This document shows, piece after piece, positions 1-8,770 of a stretch of 64,000 nt of DNA. The position numbers and the translations under genes were made by a program. The DNA comes from Qiania dongpingensis. GTDB lineage: Bacteria; Bacillota; Clostridia; Lachnospirales; Lachnospiraceae. How positions within the stretch are numbered: position 1 is the first letter of the stretch; each line of letters starts with the position of its first letter. The notes under the pieces were generated by a model. It searched no databases. It saw nothing but the letters and a program-made list of their open reading frames with translations, and had not been told where the DNA came from. The stretch is from positions 186,001 to 250,000 of the forward strand of contig NZ_CP060634.1 of the NCBI RefSeq assembly GCF_014337195.1, in the 5' to 3' direction.

Positions 1-45
1 TGGATTGGGCAGTTGCGGCCTTGTTCGGCATATTTTTTTATCGGT

Positions 46-873
46 TCATGCCGTTTCCGGATGCCGTTCTTCCCACCTGGACAGAAGAAAAATGATAAAA
101 AATCCTGCCGCCGCCCAAAAGATGCAGGAAAAGATTTCTTTCCCGGCCGGCATTCGCGGGATTTCGCCCATGATATCTCCGATGGAACCCATCACGAATC
201 CCAATATGATCATATAGGTGGGATGAGGATATCGTTTCATGGCTGTTTCCAGAAATCTGGTCAGCAGAAGAATACCCAGGATACATCCTGCGCCAAAGGG
301 AAGAAGGGCCAGGAAATTTCTGTCTCCAAGCGCGCCGAAAATAAAATTATAGACTCCCATCATATACAGCATGGAAGAAAAAGAAATCCCAGGCAAAACT
401 AACGCCAGTGCACCTAAAATACCGGCCAGAAACTGGATGAGGAAACTGATGAGGCCCCCGTTTCCGGCATGAAACAGATTTTTCGGAAGCATGGCGATGC
501 CAAATACAAGGGCCAGTCCGGCGGCAAGATAGAGGAAGCTTATAAAGGTCAGGCGTTCCGTCCTAGTTTCTTTATAGATGACCGGAATCCCTCCGATGAC
601 AGCTCCGATCACAAAGAATCCCATTTCCTGTGGAAAATGACGGTTCAGGGAAGCCATGGGCCCCGATAAGATCAAGAATGCGGCTCCGGCTCCCAGCACG
701 AACTGGAGCAAAAAGAAAAAACTCTCTTTTTTGTGCTTCATAAAGGAACTGACCGATGAAATCATGCGGTCATATATGTTAAAGATCATGGACATGGTTC
801 CGCCGCTGACCCCTGGGATCAGCATGGAGCCGCCGATGATAAACCCTTTGATTATCGTTGAAATCTCGAACAT
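46..873 (-). CDS. DUF368 family polyprenyl-phosphate transporter
   Basis: Polytopic membrane protein of about 275 residues with roughly eight hydrophobic segments. The N-terminus has the DUF368 signature (GGSMLIPGVSGGTMSMI), and a related PGIS motif (ALVLPGISFSSML) recurs mid-protein, the duplicated pattern of this family. DUF368 proteins (PopT) are known to recycle undecaprenyl phosphate across the membrane for cell-wall synthesis; the role here is by family. I chose the ATG at 873, which has AAAGG 8 bases upstream; an in-frame ATG at 891 would add MRKADR. It is divergent from the ABC operon that follows. Confidence 0.82.
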   Translation of the reverse strand: MFEISTIIKGFIIGGSMLIPGVSGGTMSMIFNIYDRMISSVSSFMKHKKESFFFLLQFVLGAGAAFLILSGPMASLNRHFPQEMGFFVIGAVIGGIPVIYKETRTERLTFISFLYLAAGLALVFGIAMLPKNLFHAGNGGLISFLIQFLAGILGALALVLPGISFSSMLYMMGVYNFIFGALGDRNFLALLPFGAGCILGILLLTRFLETAMKRYPHPTYMIILGFVMGSIGDIMGEIPRMPAGKEIFSCIFWAAAGFFIIFLLSRWEERHPETA

Positions 874-1279
874 TCTGTCTGCCTTTCTCATATTTTCTCT
901 TGAATTGTGTAAACAAGATGACGTGAAATTGATACCACTATAACAGACGAGGAGCCGTCTGTCCATAATTCCGGCATGAGCTTGATGCTTTCTTAACACA
1001 TTTTACTTAGTACTTTTGGATTCTCCGGATAACTTCTATTCCTTTGATTCCATAAAAGGATTGGATATCCGCACGGCCCGCGCGCCTTATGGCTGCCCGC
1101 GAGCCGCCTGGATGGAATCGGATTCCTCCTGCCCATAGTACTGCATTCGTTTCCAGCCTGTTTATACAACTCTATGCAAATGTTAAAAAAATATCCCCCG
1201 GGGCGGCTTCCAGAAGAAGCTCGAATTATGTATAATAAACCCGTTGGCTGGAAATGCACAAAACAGGAGGATGGAAAAG

Positions 1280-2959
1280 ATGAAAAAGGGAATGAAGGCA
1301 CTCGCAGTGCTTTTATGTATAACCGCTTTGGCAGCAGGATGCGGCAGATCCGGAGATTCCGGGACATCGACAGTCAAGCCGAGCCAGACGACAGACGGCG
1401 CAGAGAAGACGGAGAAGGAAGAGACAGAGAAAAACGAGGGGGAACCTGCGGAAGCAAAAACAGAGGTGACCATCGGCTTTTCCAGTGAAGGGGATTCTTT
1501 CGATCCCTGTACAGGATTCGGATACACAGGCTCTCCTCTTTATTCTAGCCTGGTAAAAGTAAACGGCGACGATCAGCTGGAAAATGATCTGGCTACAGAA
1601 TATACGGTCAATGACGACGCGCTGACATGGACTTTTAAAATAAGAGACGATGTGACGTTTACTAATGGTGATCCACTGAAGGCTTCCGATGTGGCTTTCT
1701 CGTTCAACACCGCCAAGGAAAAGGCCACTTACATGGATCTGACCATGATGGAGAGCTGCCTCGCAACGGATGATACTACTGTTGAATTCAAGCTGTCAAA
1801 GCCCTGTGTGACATTTATCTATACAGTCGCTCAGATGGGTATCGTGCCGGAGCATGCCTACAGTGATAAATTTGGTCTGGAGGTGGACCAGATCATCGGC
1901 TCAGGTCCTTATAAAATGGTCCAGTGGGATAAAGGACAGCAGTTTATCCTGGAAGCAAACGAAAGCTACTATGGCGAACAGCCTAAGATAAAGAGAGCGG
2001 TTGTCCTGATCCAGGAAGAAGACGCTCGTTTTGTAGCCGCACAGGCCGGAGAAGTGGATATCGCTCTTACCTCTGCGACACTGGCCGCCACGGAAATCAA
2101 AGGAATGCATGTGGAAGAAGTCGAATCTGTGGACAACAGGGGCATCACACTTCCTACCGTTCCCGATGAAGGAAAGACGACAGAGGACGGCTATAAAATT
2201 GGAAATAACATCACTTGCGATGTCAAGGTACGAAAAGCGCTTTGTTACGGCATTGACCGGGAGAAGATCATAGAGGAAGCTTTAAACGGCTATGCGGCTC
2301 CGGCGTATTCCGAATGTGACGGAATGCTGTGGTGGAACAAAGAAGATGTGATTGATACGGACATTGAATATGCCAATAAGCTCTTAGAGGAATCCGGCTG
2401 GAAGGATACGGATGGAGACGGAATCCGGGAAAAAGACGGAGAGAAGCTTTCCTTTAATCTGATGTACTTCGCCGGGGACTCCATGCGTCAGGCAGTGGCA
2501 ATGTCTGTGGCAAATCAGGCTAAAGAAAATATGGGATTTGATATAAACGTCGAAGGTGTGAGTGCGGACGATACTGTGAAAAGAATGTTCTCGGAACCCA
2601 TGATCATGGGATGGGGCTCCGACAGTCCGATGACTTCCTATATGCTGTATCACAGCAGCAATGCAGGTAAGACAGATTTTTATAATCCTGAATTTTATAC
2701 CAGTGAAAAAACAGATGAATATTTGGATAAGGCGATGAACTCTCTCACGATCGAGGACTCCTATGAATGGTGGCAGAAAGCGCAGTGGGACGGAGAGACG
2801 GGTACCTCCATGAGAGGAGAGGCCCCCTGGGCGTTCTACGTGAATATGACGCATCTTTACTATGTAAAGGATGGACTGGATATCGGAAATCAGAGAATCC
2901 ACGCCCATGGACAAGCCTGGCCCCTGATTGCCAATCTGGCAGAGTGGACCTGGGAATAA
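1280..2959 (+). CDS. ABC transporter substrate-binding lipoprotein (SBP family 5)
   Basis: Extracellular binding protein of the peptide/nickel family (SBP_bac_5). It has a lipoprotein signal peptide with lipobox LAAGC at about residue 21, then a Thr/Glu/Lys-rich linker and the family core with VTFTNGDPLKASDV and GSGPYKMV. The ATG at 1280 is preceded by AGGAGG 9 bases upstream; the two in-frame starts further up would destroy the signal peptide. It is first in a five-gene importer operon. The C-terminus contains HAHG near the end, which could bind metal, but the substrate (peptide, nickel chelate or other) cannot be told from sequence. Confidence 0.9.
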   Translation: MKKGMKALAVLLCITALAAGCGRSGDSGTSTVKPSQTTDGAEKTEKEETEKNEGEPAEAKTEVTIGFSSEGDSFDPCTGFGYTGSPLYSSLVKVNGDDQLENDLATEYTVNDDALTWTFKIRDDVTFTNGDPLKASDVAFSFNTAKEKATYMDLTMMESCLATDDTTVEFKLSKPCVTFIYTVAQMGIVPEHAYSDKFGLEVDQIIGSGPYKMVQWDKGQQFILEANESYYGEQPKIKRAVVLIQEEDARFVAAQAGEVDIALTSATLAATEIKGMHVEEVESVDNRGITLPTVPDEGKTTEDGYKIGNNITCDVKVRKALCYGIDREKIIEEALNGYAAPAYSECDGMLWWNKEDVIDTDIEYANKLLEESGWKDTDGDGIREKDGEKLSFNLMYFAGDSMRQAVAMSVANQAKENMGFDINVEGVSADDTVKRMFSEPMIMGWGSDSPMTSYMLYHSSNAGKTDFYNPEFYTSEKTDEYLDKAMNSLTIEDSYEWWQKAQWDGETGTSMRGEAPWAFYVNMTHLYYVKDGLDIGNQRIHAHGQAWPLIANLAEWTWE

Positions 2960-2984
2960 ATAAAATCACCGATAAAAATACTAT

Positions 2985-3016
2985 TTTGCTCCGGGCAGAT
3001 TTTGTCCGGAGCGAAA
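2985..3016 (+). other. Intercistronic hairpin in the ABC operon
   Basis: TTTGCTCCGG pairs with CCGGAGCGAAA across an 11-base loop, between the binding-protein gene and the first permease. No U-run follows, so it is better read as an mRNA-stabilising or partial-termination hairpin that lets binding protein exceed permease; that role is inference. Confidence 0.5.
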
Positions 3017-3053
3017 TGTGCGTTTATAATAAAAGAAAAATGAAGGTGGGCTT

Positions 3054-4058
3054 ATGAAAAAAATGCACGTTCTTAAATTTACGGGCAAATATCTGGTCCG
3101 GGTGGTGACACTTCTTATCGCAGTCAGTATAATCAGTTTCATTCTGGTCAGCGCGTCTCCTGTGGATCCTGTACAGCAGTACGTGGGAGCAGTTCCAAAC
3201 GTCAGTGAAGAACAAAGAGAAAAAATAGCAGAATACTGGGGATTAAATGATCCTCCGCTGGAAAGATTTCTCGCGTGGGGAAATTCCATTCTCCATGGCG
3301 ACTTCGGTACATCATTGATATACCGTCGTCCGGTTCTGGATATCATCAAAGAAAAGTTCGCTGCTTCTTTGGCGCTCATGCTGACGGCCTGGCTCTTTTC
3401 GGGTCTGATTGGCTTTGGCATTGGATGCGCCATGGGGATTTTCAATGGAAAGTGGCTGGATAAGATTCTGAAAAAGATCTGCCTTATCATGTGTTCGATT
3501 CCTACGTTTTGGATAGGAATTGTATTCCTCATGTTCTTTTCTGTAAAGCTGGGCTGGTTCCCCATGGGGATGAGCGTGCCAAAGGGGGTGCCGGCCGATG
3601 AGGTAACCATCCTGCAGAGAATTCATCATCTGGTTTTGCCCGCATTGACTCTGAGTTTTCTTTCCTTTGCCAATGTGGCGCTTCATACCAGAGAAAAGCT
3701 GGTAGATGTGCTGGAAAGTGATTATGTTCTGTTTGCCAAGGCGAGAGGAGAATCACGCTTCAGCATCCTGAAGCGGCACGGGTTCCGAAATATACTGCTT
3801 CCCGCTGTTACCATGCAGTTCGGTTCATTCAGTGAATTGTTCGGCGGTTCTGTGCTGGCGGAAAGTGTCTTCTCCTACCCCGGACTGGGCGCGGCTGCGG
3901 CTGCGGCAGGTATGGGCTCGGACATCCCATTGCTTTTGGGTATCACCCTGTTCAGCGCCCTGTTTGTCTTTGCCGGAAATATGCTGGCCAATATTATCTA
4001 TGGAATCGTAGATCCGCAGATTAAGGAGGGATATAAGAATGAGTCATATGGCAGCTAA
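3054..4058 (+). CDS. ABC importer permease, OppB/DppB/NikB type
   Basis: Inner-membrane permease of about 334 residues with an N-terminal membrane anchor, an extracellular loop (SPVDPVQQYVGAVPNVSEEQ), and a C-terminal transport domain with the EAA-type motif around ARGESRFSILKRHGFRN, which contacts the ATPases. The length fits the DppB/NikB family. It lies 94 bases after the binding-protein gene, and its last 20 bases overlap the next permease, so the two are translationally coupled. Confidence 0.9.
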   Translation: MKKMHVLKFTGKYLVRVVTLLIAVSIISFILVSASPVDPVQQYVGAVPNVSEEQREKIAEYWGLNDPPLERFLAWGNSILHGDFGTSLIYRRPVLDIIKEKFAASLALMLTAWLFSGLIGFGIGCAMGIFNGKWLDKILKKICLIMCSIPTFWIGIVFLMFFSVKLGWFPMGMSVPKGVPADEVTILQRIHHLVLPALTLSFLSFANVALHTREKLVDVLESDYVLFAKARGESRFSILKRHGFRNILLPAVTMQFGSFSELFGGSVLAESVFSYPGLGAAAAAAGMGSDIPLLLGITLFSALFVFAGNMLANIIYGIVDPQIKEGYKNESYGS

Positions 4059-4911
4059 GGACCGTACTCTGCGGGGGGAAAAAGGCTCCTGTTTTCTGAA
4101 CAGGAGGACAAAGATCATCGTTCTGGCGGTACTGATGTTTGCCGTACTCGTTGGGATATATCTGGCGGGGGCTTTATCAAGCAATGATCTGATCGCGGCG
4201 GATTTCTCCCAGAAAGGTTTAAAACCTTCCTGGGAACATCCGTTCGGAACAGATATGCTGGGCAGAGACATGCTGGTGAGGACCATAAAGGGTTTATCTG
4301 TCAGTATTGTAGTGGGGACTGTGGCGTCCTGTGTAAGCGCCGTAATTGCTTTGATCGTGGGCGTTGTGGCGGCTACAGGGGCCTCCTGGCTGGATCACTT
4401 TATCAACTGGGTGATAGACCTGGTGATGGGGATTCCTCACACGGTCCTGCTGATCTTAATATCCTTTGCCTGCGGGAAGGGGCTTAAAGGAGTTCTCATA
4501 GGCGTGGCGGTCACCCATTGGACAGGGCTGGCCCGTATCATCCGAAGTGAGGTCCTTCAGATCCGGTCCCAGCAGTATATCGAGGTGTCCAGAAAGCTTG
4601 GACATTCCAGCTGGTGGATCACCGTCCATCATATTCTGCCTCATATGGTGCCTCAGTTTATCATTGGGCTCATACTGATGTTCCCCCACGCCATCATGCA
4701 CGAATCCAGTCTTACCTTTCTTGGATTTGGACTGCCCCCGGAGCAGCCCGCTATCGGTATCATCCTGTCAGAATCCATGAAATATCTTTCAACAGGAATG
4801 TGGTGGCTGGCCTTTTTCCCTGGACTGATGCTGGTGATCATCGTCCTGCTGTTTGACCGTTTGGGAGAGAATCTGAAGAAGATCATAGATCCGTACAGCG
4901 CCCACGAATAG
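4039..4911 (+). CDS. ABC importer permease, OppC/DppC/NikC type
   Basis: About 290 residues. A first membrane segment is followed by the family motif HPFGTDMLGRDMLVRTIKG, then five more hydrophobic segments and the ATPase-contact loop (EVSRKLGHSSWWITVHHILP). It is the partner of the upstream permease and forms the heterodimeric channel. A GGAGG inside the end of the previous gene serves as ribosome site. Confidence 0.9.
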   Translation: MSHMAAKDRTLRGEKGSCFLNRRTKIIVLAVLMFAVLVGIYLAGALSSNDLIAADFSQKGLKPSWEHPFGTDMLGRDMLVRTIKGLSVSIVVGTVASCVSAVIALIVGVVAATGASWLDHFINWVIDLVMGIPHTVLLILISFACGKGLKGVLIGVAVTHWTGLARIIRSEVLQIRSQQYIEVSRKLGHSSWWITVHHILPHMVPQFIIGLILMFPHAIMHESSLTFLGFGLPPEQPAIGIILSESMKYLSTGMWWLAFFPGLMLVIIVLLFDRLGENLKKIIDPYSAHE

Positions 4912-4920
4912 GAGAGAGTT

Positions 4921-5850
4921 ATGGAAAAAGAACCAATTTTAACAGTCAAGGATCTGTCAGTATCCTTTCATATGTATGACACCGGACTTGAGCAGTACGA
5001 TCTTAAAGTGATCTCCAACCTGAATCTGGATGTATGCCCCGGAGAAATCGTGGCAATCGCCGGCTCCAGCGGTTCCGGGAAAAGTCTTCTGGCTCATGCG
5101 GTCATGGGGCTTTTGCCGGGGAACGCGGCAATGAGCGGGGAGATTTCTTATAAAGGCAGCATATTGTCCCAGAAAGATAAAGAGAAGCTGAGGGGAAAAG
5201 AAATGGCGCTGGTCCCCCAGTCAGTCGCTTATCTGGATCCATTGATGAAGGTGGATGCACAGGTGAGAGGCAGCAAGCCGGACCGGGAACGTATAGACGC
5301 CCAGAAGGAAATTTTCAAACGGTTTCATCTGGACGAGAAAACAGAAAAGCTGTATCCTTTTCAGCTTTCCGGCGGCATGGCCAGAAGAGTCCTCGTCTCC
5401 ACGGCAGTGATCAGCGGTGCGGATCTGATCATTGCCGACGAGCCTACGCCGGGACTGGACCTTAAGATGGCCCTGGAAGCCCTGAAGGTTTTCCGGGAAT
5501 TGGCAGATGAGGGTAAGGCCGTGGTATTGATCACCCATGATATAGACTTGGCGTTTCATATAGCGGACCGTATCGCCGTTTTCTATGCGGGAACAACCGT
5601 AGAAATAGCGGAAGCGGAGGACTTCAGGAAAGGGCCGGAGGCTCTCCGCCACCCTTATTCTAAGGCATTGTGGGAGGCTCTTCCGCAGAATGGTTTTAAA
5701 CCGATCGCTGGTTTTCAGCCTTATGCAAAATATCTCCCTGACGGCTGCCTATTTTCTCCCAGATGTCCTCATAAAACAAAGGAATGTGAACAAGAGATAC
5801 CCATGAGAGAAGTGCGTGGGGGATATGTGAGGTGTATTCATGCGGATTGA
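4921..5850 (+). CDS. ABC importer ATPase, OppD/DppD/NikD type
   Basis: ATP-binding subunit of about 309 residues. Walker A is GSSGSGKS (about residue 49), the signature LSGGMARR, Walker B LIIADEPTPGLD and the switch histidine ITHD. The C-terminal oligopeptide-transporter domain is present, with the Cys cluster CLFSPRCPHKTKEC near the end that typifies the D subunit. It overlaps the following ATPase gene by 11 bases. Confidence 0.92.
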   Translation: MEKEPILTVKDLSVSFHMYDTGLEQYDLKVISNLNLDVCPGEIVAIAGSSGSGKSLLAHAVMGLLPGNAAMSGEISYKGSILSQKDKEKLRGKEMALVPQSVAYLDPLMKVDAQVRGSKPDRERIDAQKEIFKRFHLDEKTEKLYPFQLSGGMARRVLVSTAVISGADLIIADEPTPGLDLKMALEALKVFRELADEGKAVVLITHDIDLAFHIADRIAVFYAGTTVEIAEAEDFRKGPEALRHPYSKALWEALPQNGFKPIAGFQPYAKYLPDGCLFSPRCPHKTKECEQEIPMREVRGGYVRCIHAD

Positions 5851-6460
5851 AGCTAAAAATATCAGCTTTCGGTATGGCGCCAAGTCTCCGTGGATTTTAC
5901 AGGACGTCAGTCTGAGCGTAGAAGAAGGAGAGCGGGTCGGTCTGGTAGGGCCAAGCGGATATGGGAAGAGTACGCTGATCCGGATCATGGCCGGGTATCT
6001 CCGCCCGCAAAAAGGGGAAATCCTGCTGGACGGAAAACCGCTTCCGCGAAAAGGCGTTTCTCCGGTACAGTTAATCTATCAGCATCCGGAAAAAGCCATA
6101 AATCCCCGGTGGAAAATGAAAAAAGTGCTGCAGGAATCCGGCATGTATCGGGACGAGGTGATGGAAGCGCTCGGGATTGAAAAGGATTGGTTGGAGCGAT
6201 ATCCAAGAGAGCTGTCCGGCGGTGAGCTGCAGCGGTTCTGTGTGGCCCGTTCCCTGTTTCACGGAACTCACTTTCTGTTTGCAGATGAGATGAGCACTAT
6301 GCTGGATGTGATCACGCAGGCGCAGATCTGGAATCTGATGCTGAAAGAAGTGGAAGAACGCCGCCTGGGACTTTTGATGGTCACCCATAACAAAGAACTG
6401 GCGAAAAAAATCTGTGACCGGGAAATCCATTTAGAAGAAATCAACAGCAAAGAATTATGA
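5840..6460 (+). CDS. ABC importer ATPase, OppF/NikE type (short form)
   Basis: Second ATP-binding subunit, only 206 residues. Walker A is GPSGYGKST, Q-loop YQHPEKAIN, signature LSGGELQRFCVARSL, Walker B FLFADEMSTML and switch VTHN. It ends soon after the H-loop and lacks the C-terminal oligopeptide domain of longer F subunits, which resembles NikE-like proteins. Walker B is slightly unusual: Asp-Glu-Met-Ser replaces the common Asp-Glu-Pro-Thr. It closes the operon and is followed by a terminator. Confidence 0.88.
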   Translation: MRIEAKNISFRYGAKSPWILQDVSLSVEEGERVGLVGPSGYGKSTLIRIMAGYLRPQKGEILLDGKPLPRKGVSPVQLIYQHPEKAINPRWKMKKVLQESGMYRDEVMEALGIEKDWLERYPRELSGGELQRFCVARSLFHGTHFLFADEMSTMLDVITQAQIWNLMLKEVEERRLGLLMVTHNKELAKKICDREIHLEEINSKEL

Positions 6461-6476
6461 TTTATCATAGCAGAAG

Positions 6477-6507
6477 ACAAGGGGCCGCCAGGGCCTCTTT
6501 GTTTTTC
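6477..6507 (+). terminator. Rho-independent terminator after ABC operon
   Basis: AAGGGGCC pairs with GGCCTCTT (one G-T wobble) across a short loop and is followed by TGTTTTT. Confidence 0.75.
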
Positions 6508-6534
6508 ACAATGTTTCTTTCATTTTCATACAAT
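6508..6534 (+). promoter_or_regulatory. Candidate sporulation (SigE/SigK-type) promoter
   Basis: CATACAATA at 6527-6535 fits the mother-cell -10 patterns CATACAAT (SigE) and CATAnnnTA (SigK). An AC dinucleotide at 6508-6509, 17 bases upstream, fits the SigK -35. It sits 43 bases before the start of the collagen-like gene, as expected for an exosporium protein. The match is by eye only. Confidence 0.4.
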
Positions 6535-6577
6535 ATCATGAGTTTATTTATTCTATCAGAAAAGAGGCGATTCATAT

Positions 6578-6709
6578 ATGTTCTCAAATCTCTTTGGAAA
6601 TAACAGCTGCCGCTGTTCAGACTGCTGCTGTGAACGCGGGCCAGAGGGCCCTATGGGACCGAGCGGCCCCGCGGGTCCTGTAGAGCCGTTTATTTATGCA
6701 CAACATTAG
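6578..6709 (+). pseudogene. Collagen-like (BclA-type) protein, 5' fragment cut by ICE
   Basis: It starts at ATG 6578 after AGAGG. It encodes a short Cys-rich head (SCRCSDCCCE) followed by Gly-X-Y triplets (GPEGPMGPSGPAGPV), then runs into ICE sequence at about 6683 and stops at 6707. The missing part, with more Gly-X-Y repeats and a globular C-terminal domain, resumes at 33119 on the same strand. This is the layout of exosporium collagen-like glycoproteins of spore formers. As it stands only a 43-residue peptide can be made. Confidence 0.85.
6683..6705. other. attL: left end of the ICE
   Basis: Junction of collagen gene and element. GAGC at 6683-6686 is shared with the right junction. From 6686 inward, the 20-base end sequence matches the inverted right end (33101-33120) at 17 of 20 positions, including the perfect 11-mer TATGCACAACA. 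Joining the two ends gives a near-palindromic site centred on AG, as expected for a large serine recombinase attP. Confidence 0.7.
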
Positions 6710-6738
6710 ATTTTCCTTTGTGTTGAATAGGCAAGCCG

Positions 6739-8421
6739 TTAGATTGCCTTGTTCTCAATCACTCGGATAACGTTGTGGTTATTCTCGATGTAATCAATAA
6801 TTCGCTGGTACTCGTCGGCAAAATTGAAGTCAACCGTTATTTCCCCGTTCTCATGCACCCAAACCGCTTTTACGAGTTCAACCATAATCCCGCGGTTAAG
6901 GCTCTGAATGTTTTTGTATTTCAGAAAGGCGGTTAGATACGGGTCGTCGGTTCCGATACCATCAGCCATTACCTGCATTTCCTCTTTCAGATAGGAGATG
7001 TTCGCTTCAAGCTGTTGTATCTGTTCTGCAATCTTGCCTTTCAAGCGGCGGTATTCCTCTTTGGTAATCTCACCGCTTTTCCAATCAAGGTACAAGCTAT
7101 CGGAAGCGTCATTGTACTGTTTTAGCTGCTTCTCTGCCTGTTTCAAGGAATGGGATAATCTCTTGCTTTCCCGGTTGATAACAGGCGCGTTGTTAATCCG
7201 TTCAATTTCTTCTGCAAGCCGATCTACAAGGGCAATTTGCATTTGCAACGCTGCCAATACCGCGTTTTCCAACTTGTCTTGCCGGATAGAATGTTTGCTG
7301 CAAATCTTCTTATCGGTGTAGCTGCGGCAAGAGTAGTAGGCAATATCGCGGGCGGTTTTGCGCCGCATGGCCTTTTTGCAATCCGCGCAACGGACAAAGC
7401 CGGACATGAGATAGACTTCCTGTTTGCCGGGGGCTGTCCTTGTGTCGCGCTTATGTAGGGCTTGCGCTTTCTCGAATGTTTCCCTGTCAATAATCGCTTC
7501 GTGTGTGTTGGGGACGACAAACCATTCTTCTTCGGGGACGTTGATCTGCTTGTGTACTTTGTAGCTTATTACGCGATTACGGCCTTGCACCATTACGCCC
7601 GTATAAACTTCATTTTGCAATATCCTTACAATCGTGCTGGCAGACCACAAACCATCGTTTTTGTCGGAATTAGGGTTGTTATACTTAAAGCCTTTTTTCT
7701 TCTTATAGGCTTCGGGGTTCGGCTCTCCCATTTGGTTAAGCCGCTTTGCAATCCCCATTTTACTGTACCCCTCATTGACAAACCAATGGTAAATGCTTTT
7801 GACAACCTCCGCTGCTTCTTCATCTACAATCAAGCTGTTTTTGTCGTTTGGGTCTTTCTTGTAGCCGTAAGGGGCAAACGCGCCTATGAACTCGCCGCGC
7901 TCCCGTTTCATCTTGAATGTTTTGCGGATTTCTTCGGAAGTGGTCGCGGCAAACTGCTCGTTGAACATTCCCCTAATAGGTACTTCAAGGCCGCTTGCAG
8001 AATGGGGATTTGCGTAAGTGTCAATAAATGGTGTGCCTGTGCAAATAAACCTTGCACCGTTAATGGGTATGAACTCCTCTAAAAACTTTTGCTGGTCGGC
8101 AAGGTTGCGGAAACCGCGTGCAAGGGATTTGATAATCATGCAGTTTACTTCTTTTCGGACAATGCAGCCCTCAAGCCGTTTGAAGTTTGGTCGCGCTGTG
8201 TCGGTGCCTGTCAATCCGTCGTCGGCAAACACGTCTACAATCACATAGGTTCCCGGCTCAAAATAGCTGTCTACAAAGTCGCGGAGTATCTTTTCTTGGT
8301 TGATAACACTCTCGCTTTCGTCCTCGTTGTCGTCCTCTCTGGATAGTCGAATGTATAGCCCAATTTTCCAAAACGGCTCTGCATAACTGCGTGCCATTTT
8401 GTCTTTGCGTATGCGGGGCAT
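6739..8421 (-). CDS. Large serine recombinase (ICE integrase, TndX/TnpX type)
   Basis: Catalyses integration and excision of the ICE. About 560 residues: resolvase-type catalytic domain at 20-175 with the nucleophile serine in YIRLSRED (about residue 27), a recombinase DNA-binding domain at about 195-310, a zinc-ribbon (CADCKKAM, later CRSY and ICSKH) at about 350-400, and a coiled coil (LKQAEKQLKQYNDA) after it. The ATG at 8421 has a perfect AAAGGAGG site. It sits 55 bases inside the left ICE end, reading outward. Confidence 0.95.
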   Translation of the reverse strand: MPRIRKDKMARSYAEPFWKIGLYIRLSREDDNEDESESVINQEKILRDFVDSYFEPGTYVIVDVFADDGLTGTDTARPNFKRLEGCIVRKEVNCMIIKSLARGFRNLADQQKFLEEFIPINGARFICTGTPFIDTYANPHSASGLEVPIRGMFNEQFAATTSEEIRKTFKMKRERGEFIGAFAPYGYKKDPNDKNSLIVDEEAAEVVKSIYHWFVNEGYSKMGIAKRLNQMGEPNPEAYKKKKGFKYNNPNSDKNDGLWSASTIVRILQNEVYTGVMVQGRNRVISYKVHKQINVPEEEWFVVPNTHEAIIDRETFEKAQALHKRDTRTAPGKQEVYLMSGFVRCADCKKAMRRKTARDIAYYSCRSYTDKKICSKHSIRQDKLENAVLAALQMQIALVDRLAEEIERINNAPVINRESKRLSHSLKQAEKQLKQYNDASDSLYLDWKSGEITKEEYRRLKGKIAEQIQQLEANISYLKEEMQVMADGIGTDDPYLTAFLKYKNIQSLNRGIMVELVKAVWVHENGEITVDFNFADEYQRIIDYIENNHNVIRVIENKAI

Positions 8422-8515
8422 TATACCTCCTTTCCCCCTATAATTACGAGTTAATTATACCATTTTCGCCCCGTAATCACAAGGTCTTACCCATAGAGTT
8501 AGGGAAAGTCGGCGG

Positions 8516-8770
8516 TTATTTCAGACTTAAAAAGTAATCGCACAATGATTGCTTTAGCGTTCTATCCTCTGCGACAAACCGTATTCTTACGGGCGTATCG
8601 CCGCAAAGAAAACAATACGGATTGACGATCTGCTCCAAGTAGCTTTGCATTTTTTTTGCTGCTGGCAAAGAACTGTCAATATGGATATTACGAATATCAA
8701 CCAAAGTGCTGCGGTCAACCTGTGTAATATCAACATTTCTCATTTGTTGAAGTTGTAACTTGGTAATCAT
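8516..8770 (-). CDS. DUF6870 family small ICE protein
   Basis: 84-residue soluble protein beginning MITKLQLQQMRNVDI, with a Cys pair CFLCG in the C-terminal half. I recognise it as a small protein of unknown function (DUF6870) that accompanies serine recombinases in Firmicute ICEs. The ATG at 8770 follows GGGAGGG; a longer reading frame extends upstream but runs through the structured gene-free region and is unlikely to be translated. Confidence 0.65.
   Translation of the reverse strand: MITKLQLQQMRNVDITQVDRSTLVDIRNIHIDSSLPAAKKMQSYLEQIVNPYCFLCGDTPVRIRFVAEDRTLKQSLCDYFLSLK

Noticed and set aside
1..45. Gene at the left edge
   Set aside because: Only 45 bases before the stop of the DUF368 gene; no start, stop pattern or hairpin worth naming.
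892..1279. Riboswitch (T-box or metal-sensing) ahead of the ABC operon
   Set aside because: No specifier stem, T-box core or known metal-riboswitch motif recognised; only a TATAAT at 1231 without a good -35.
2985..3016. Hairpin as a terminator splitting the ABC operon
   Set aside because: No T-run follows; permease and ATPase genes downstream have no own promoter that I can see.
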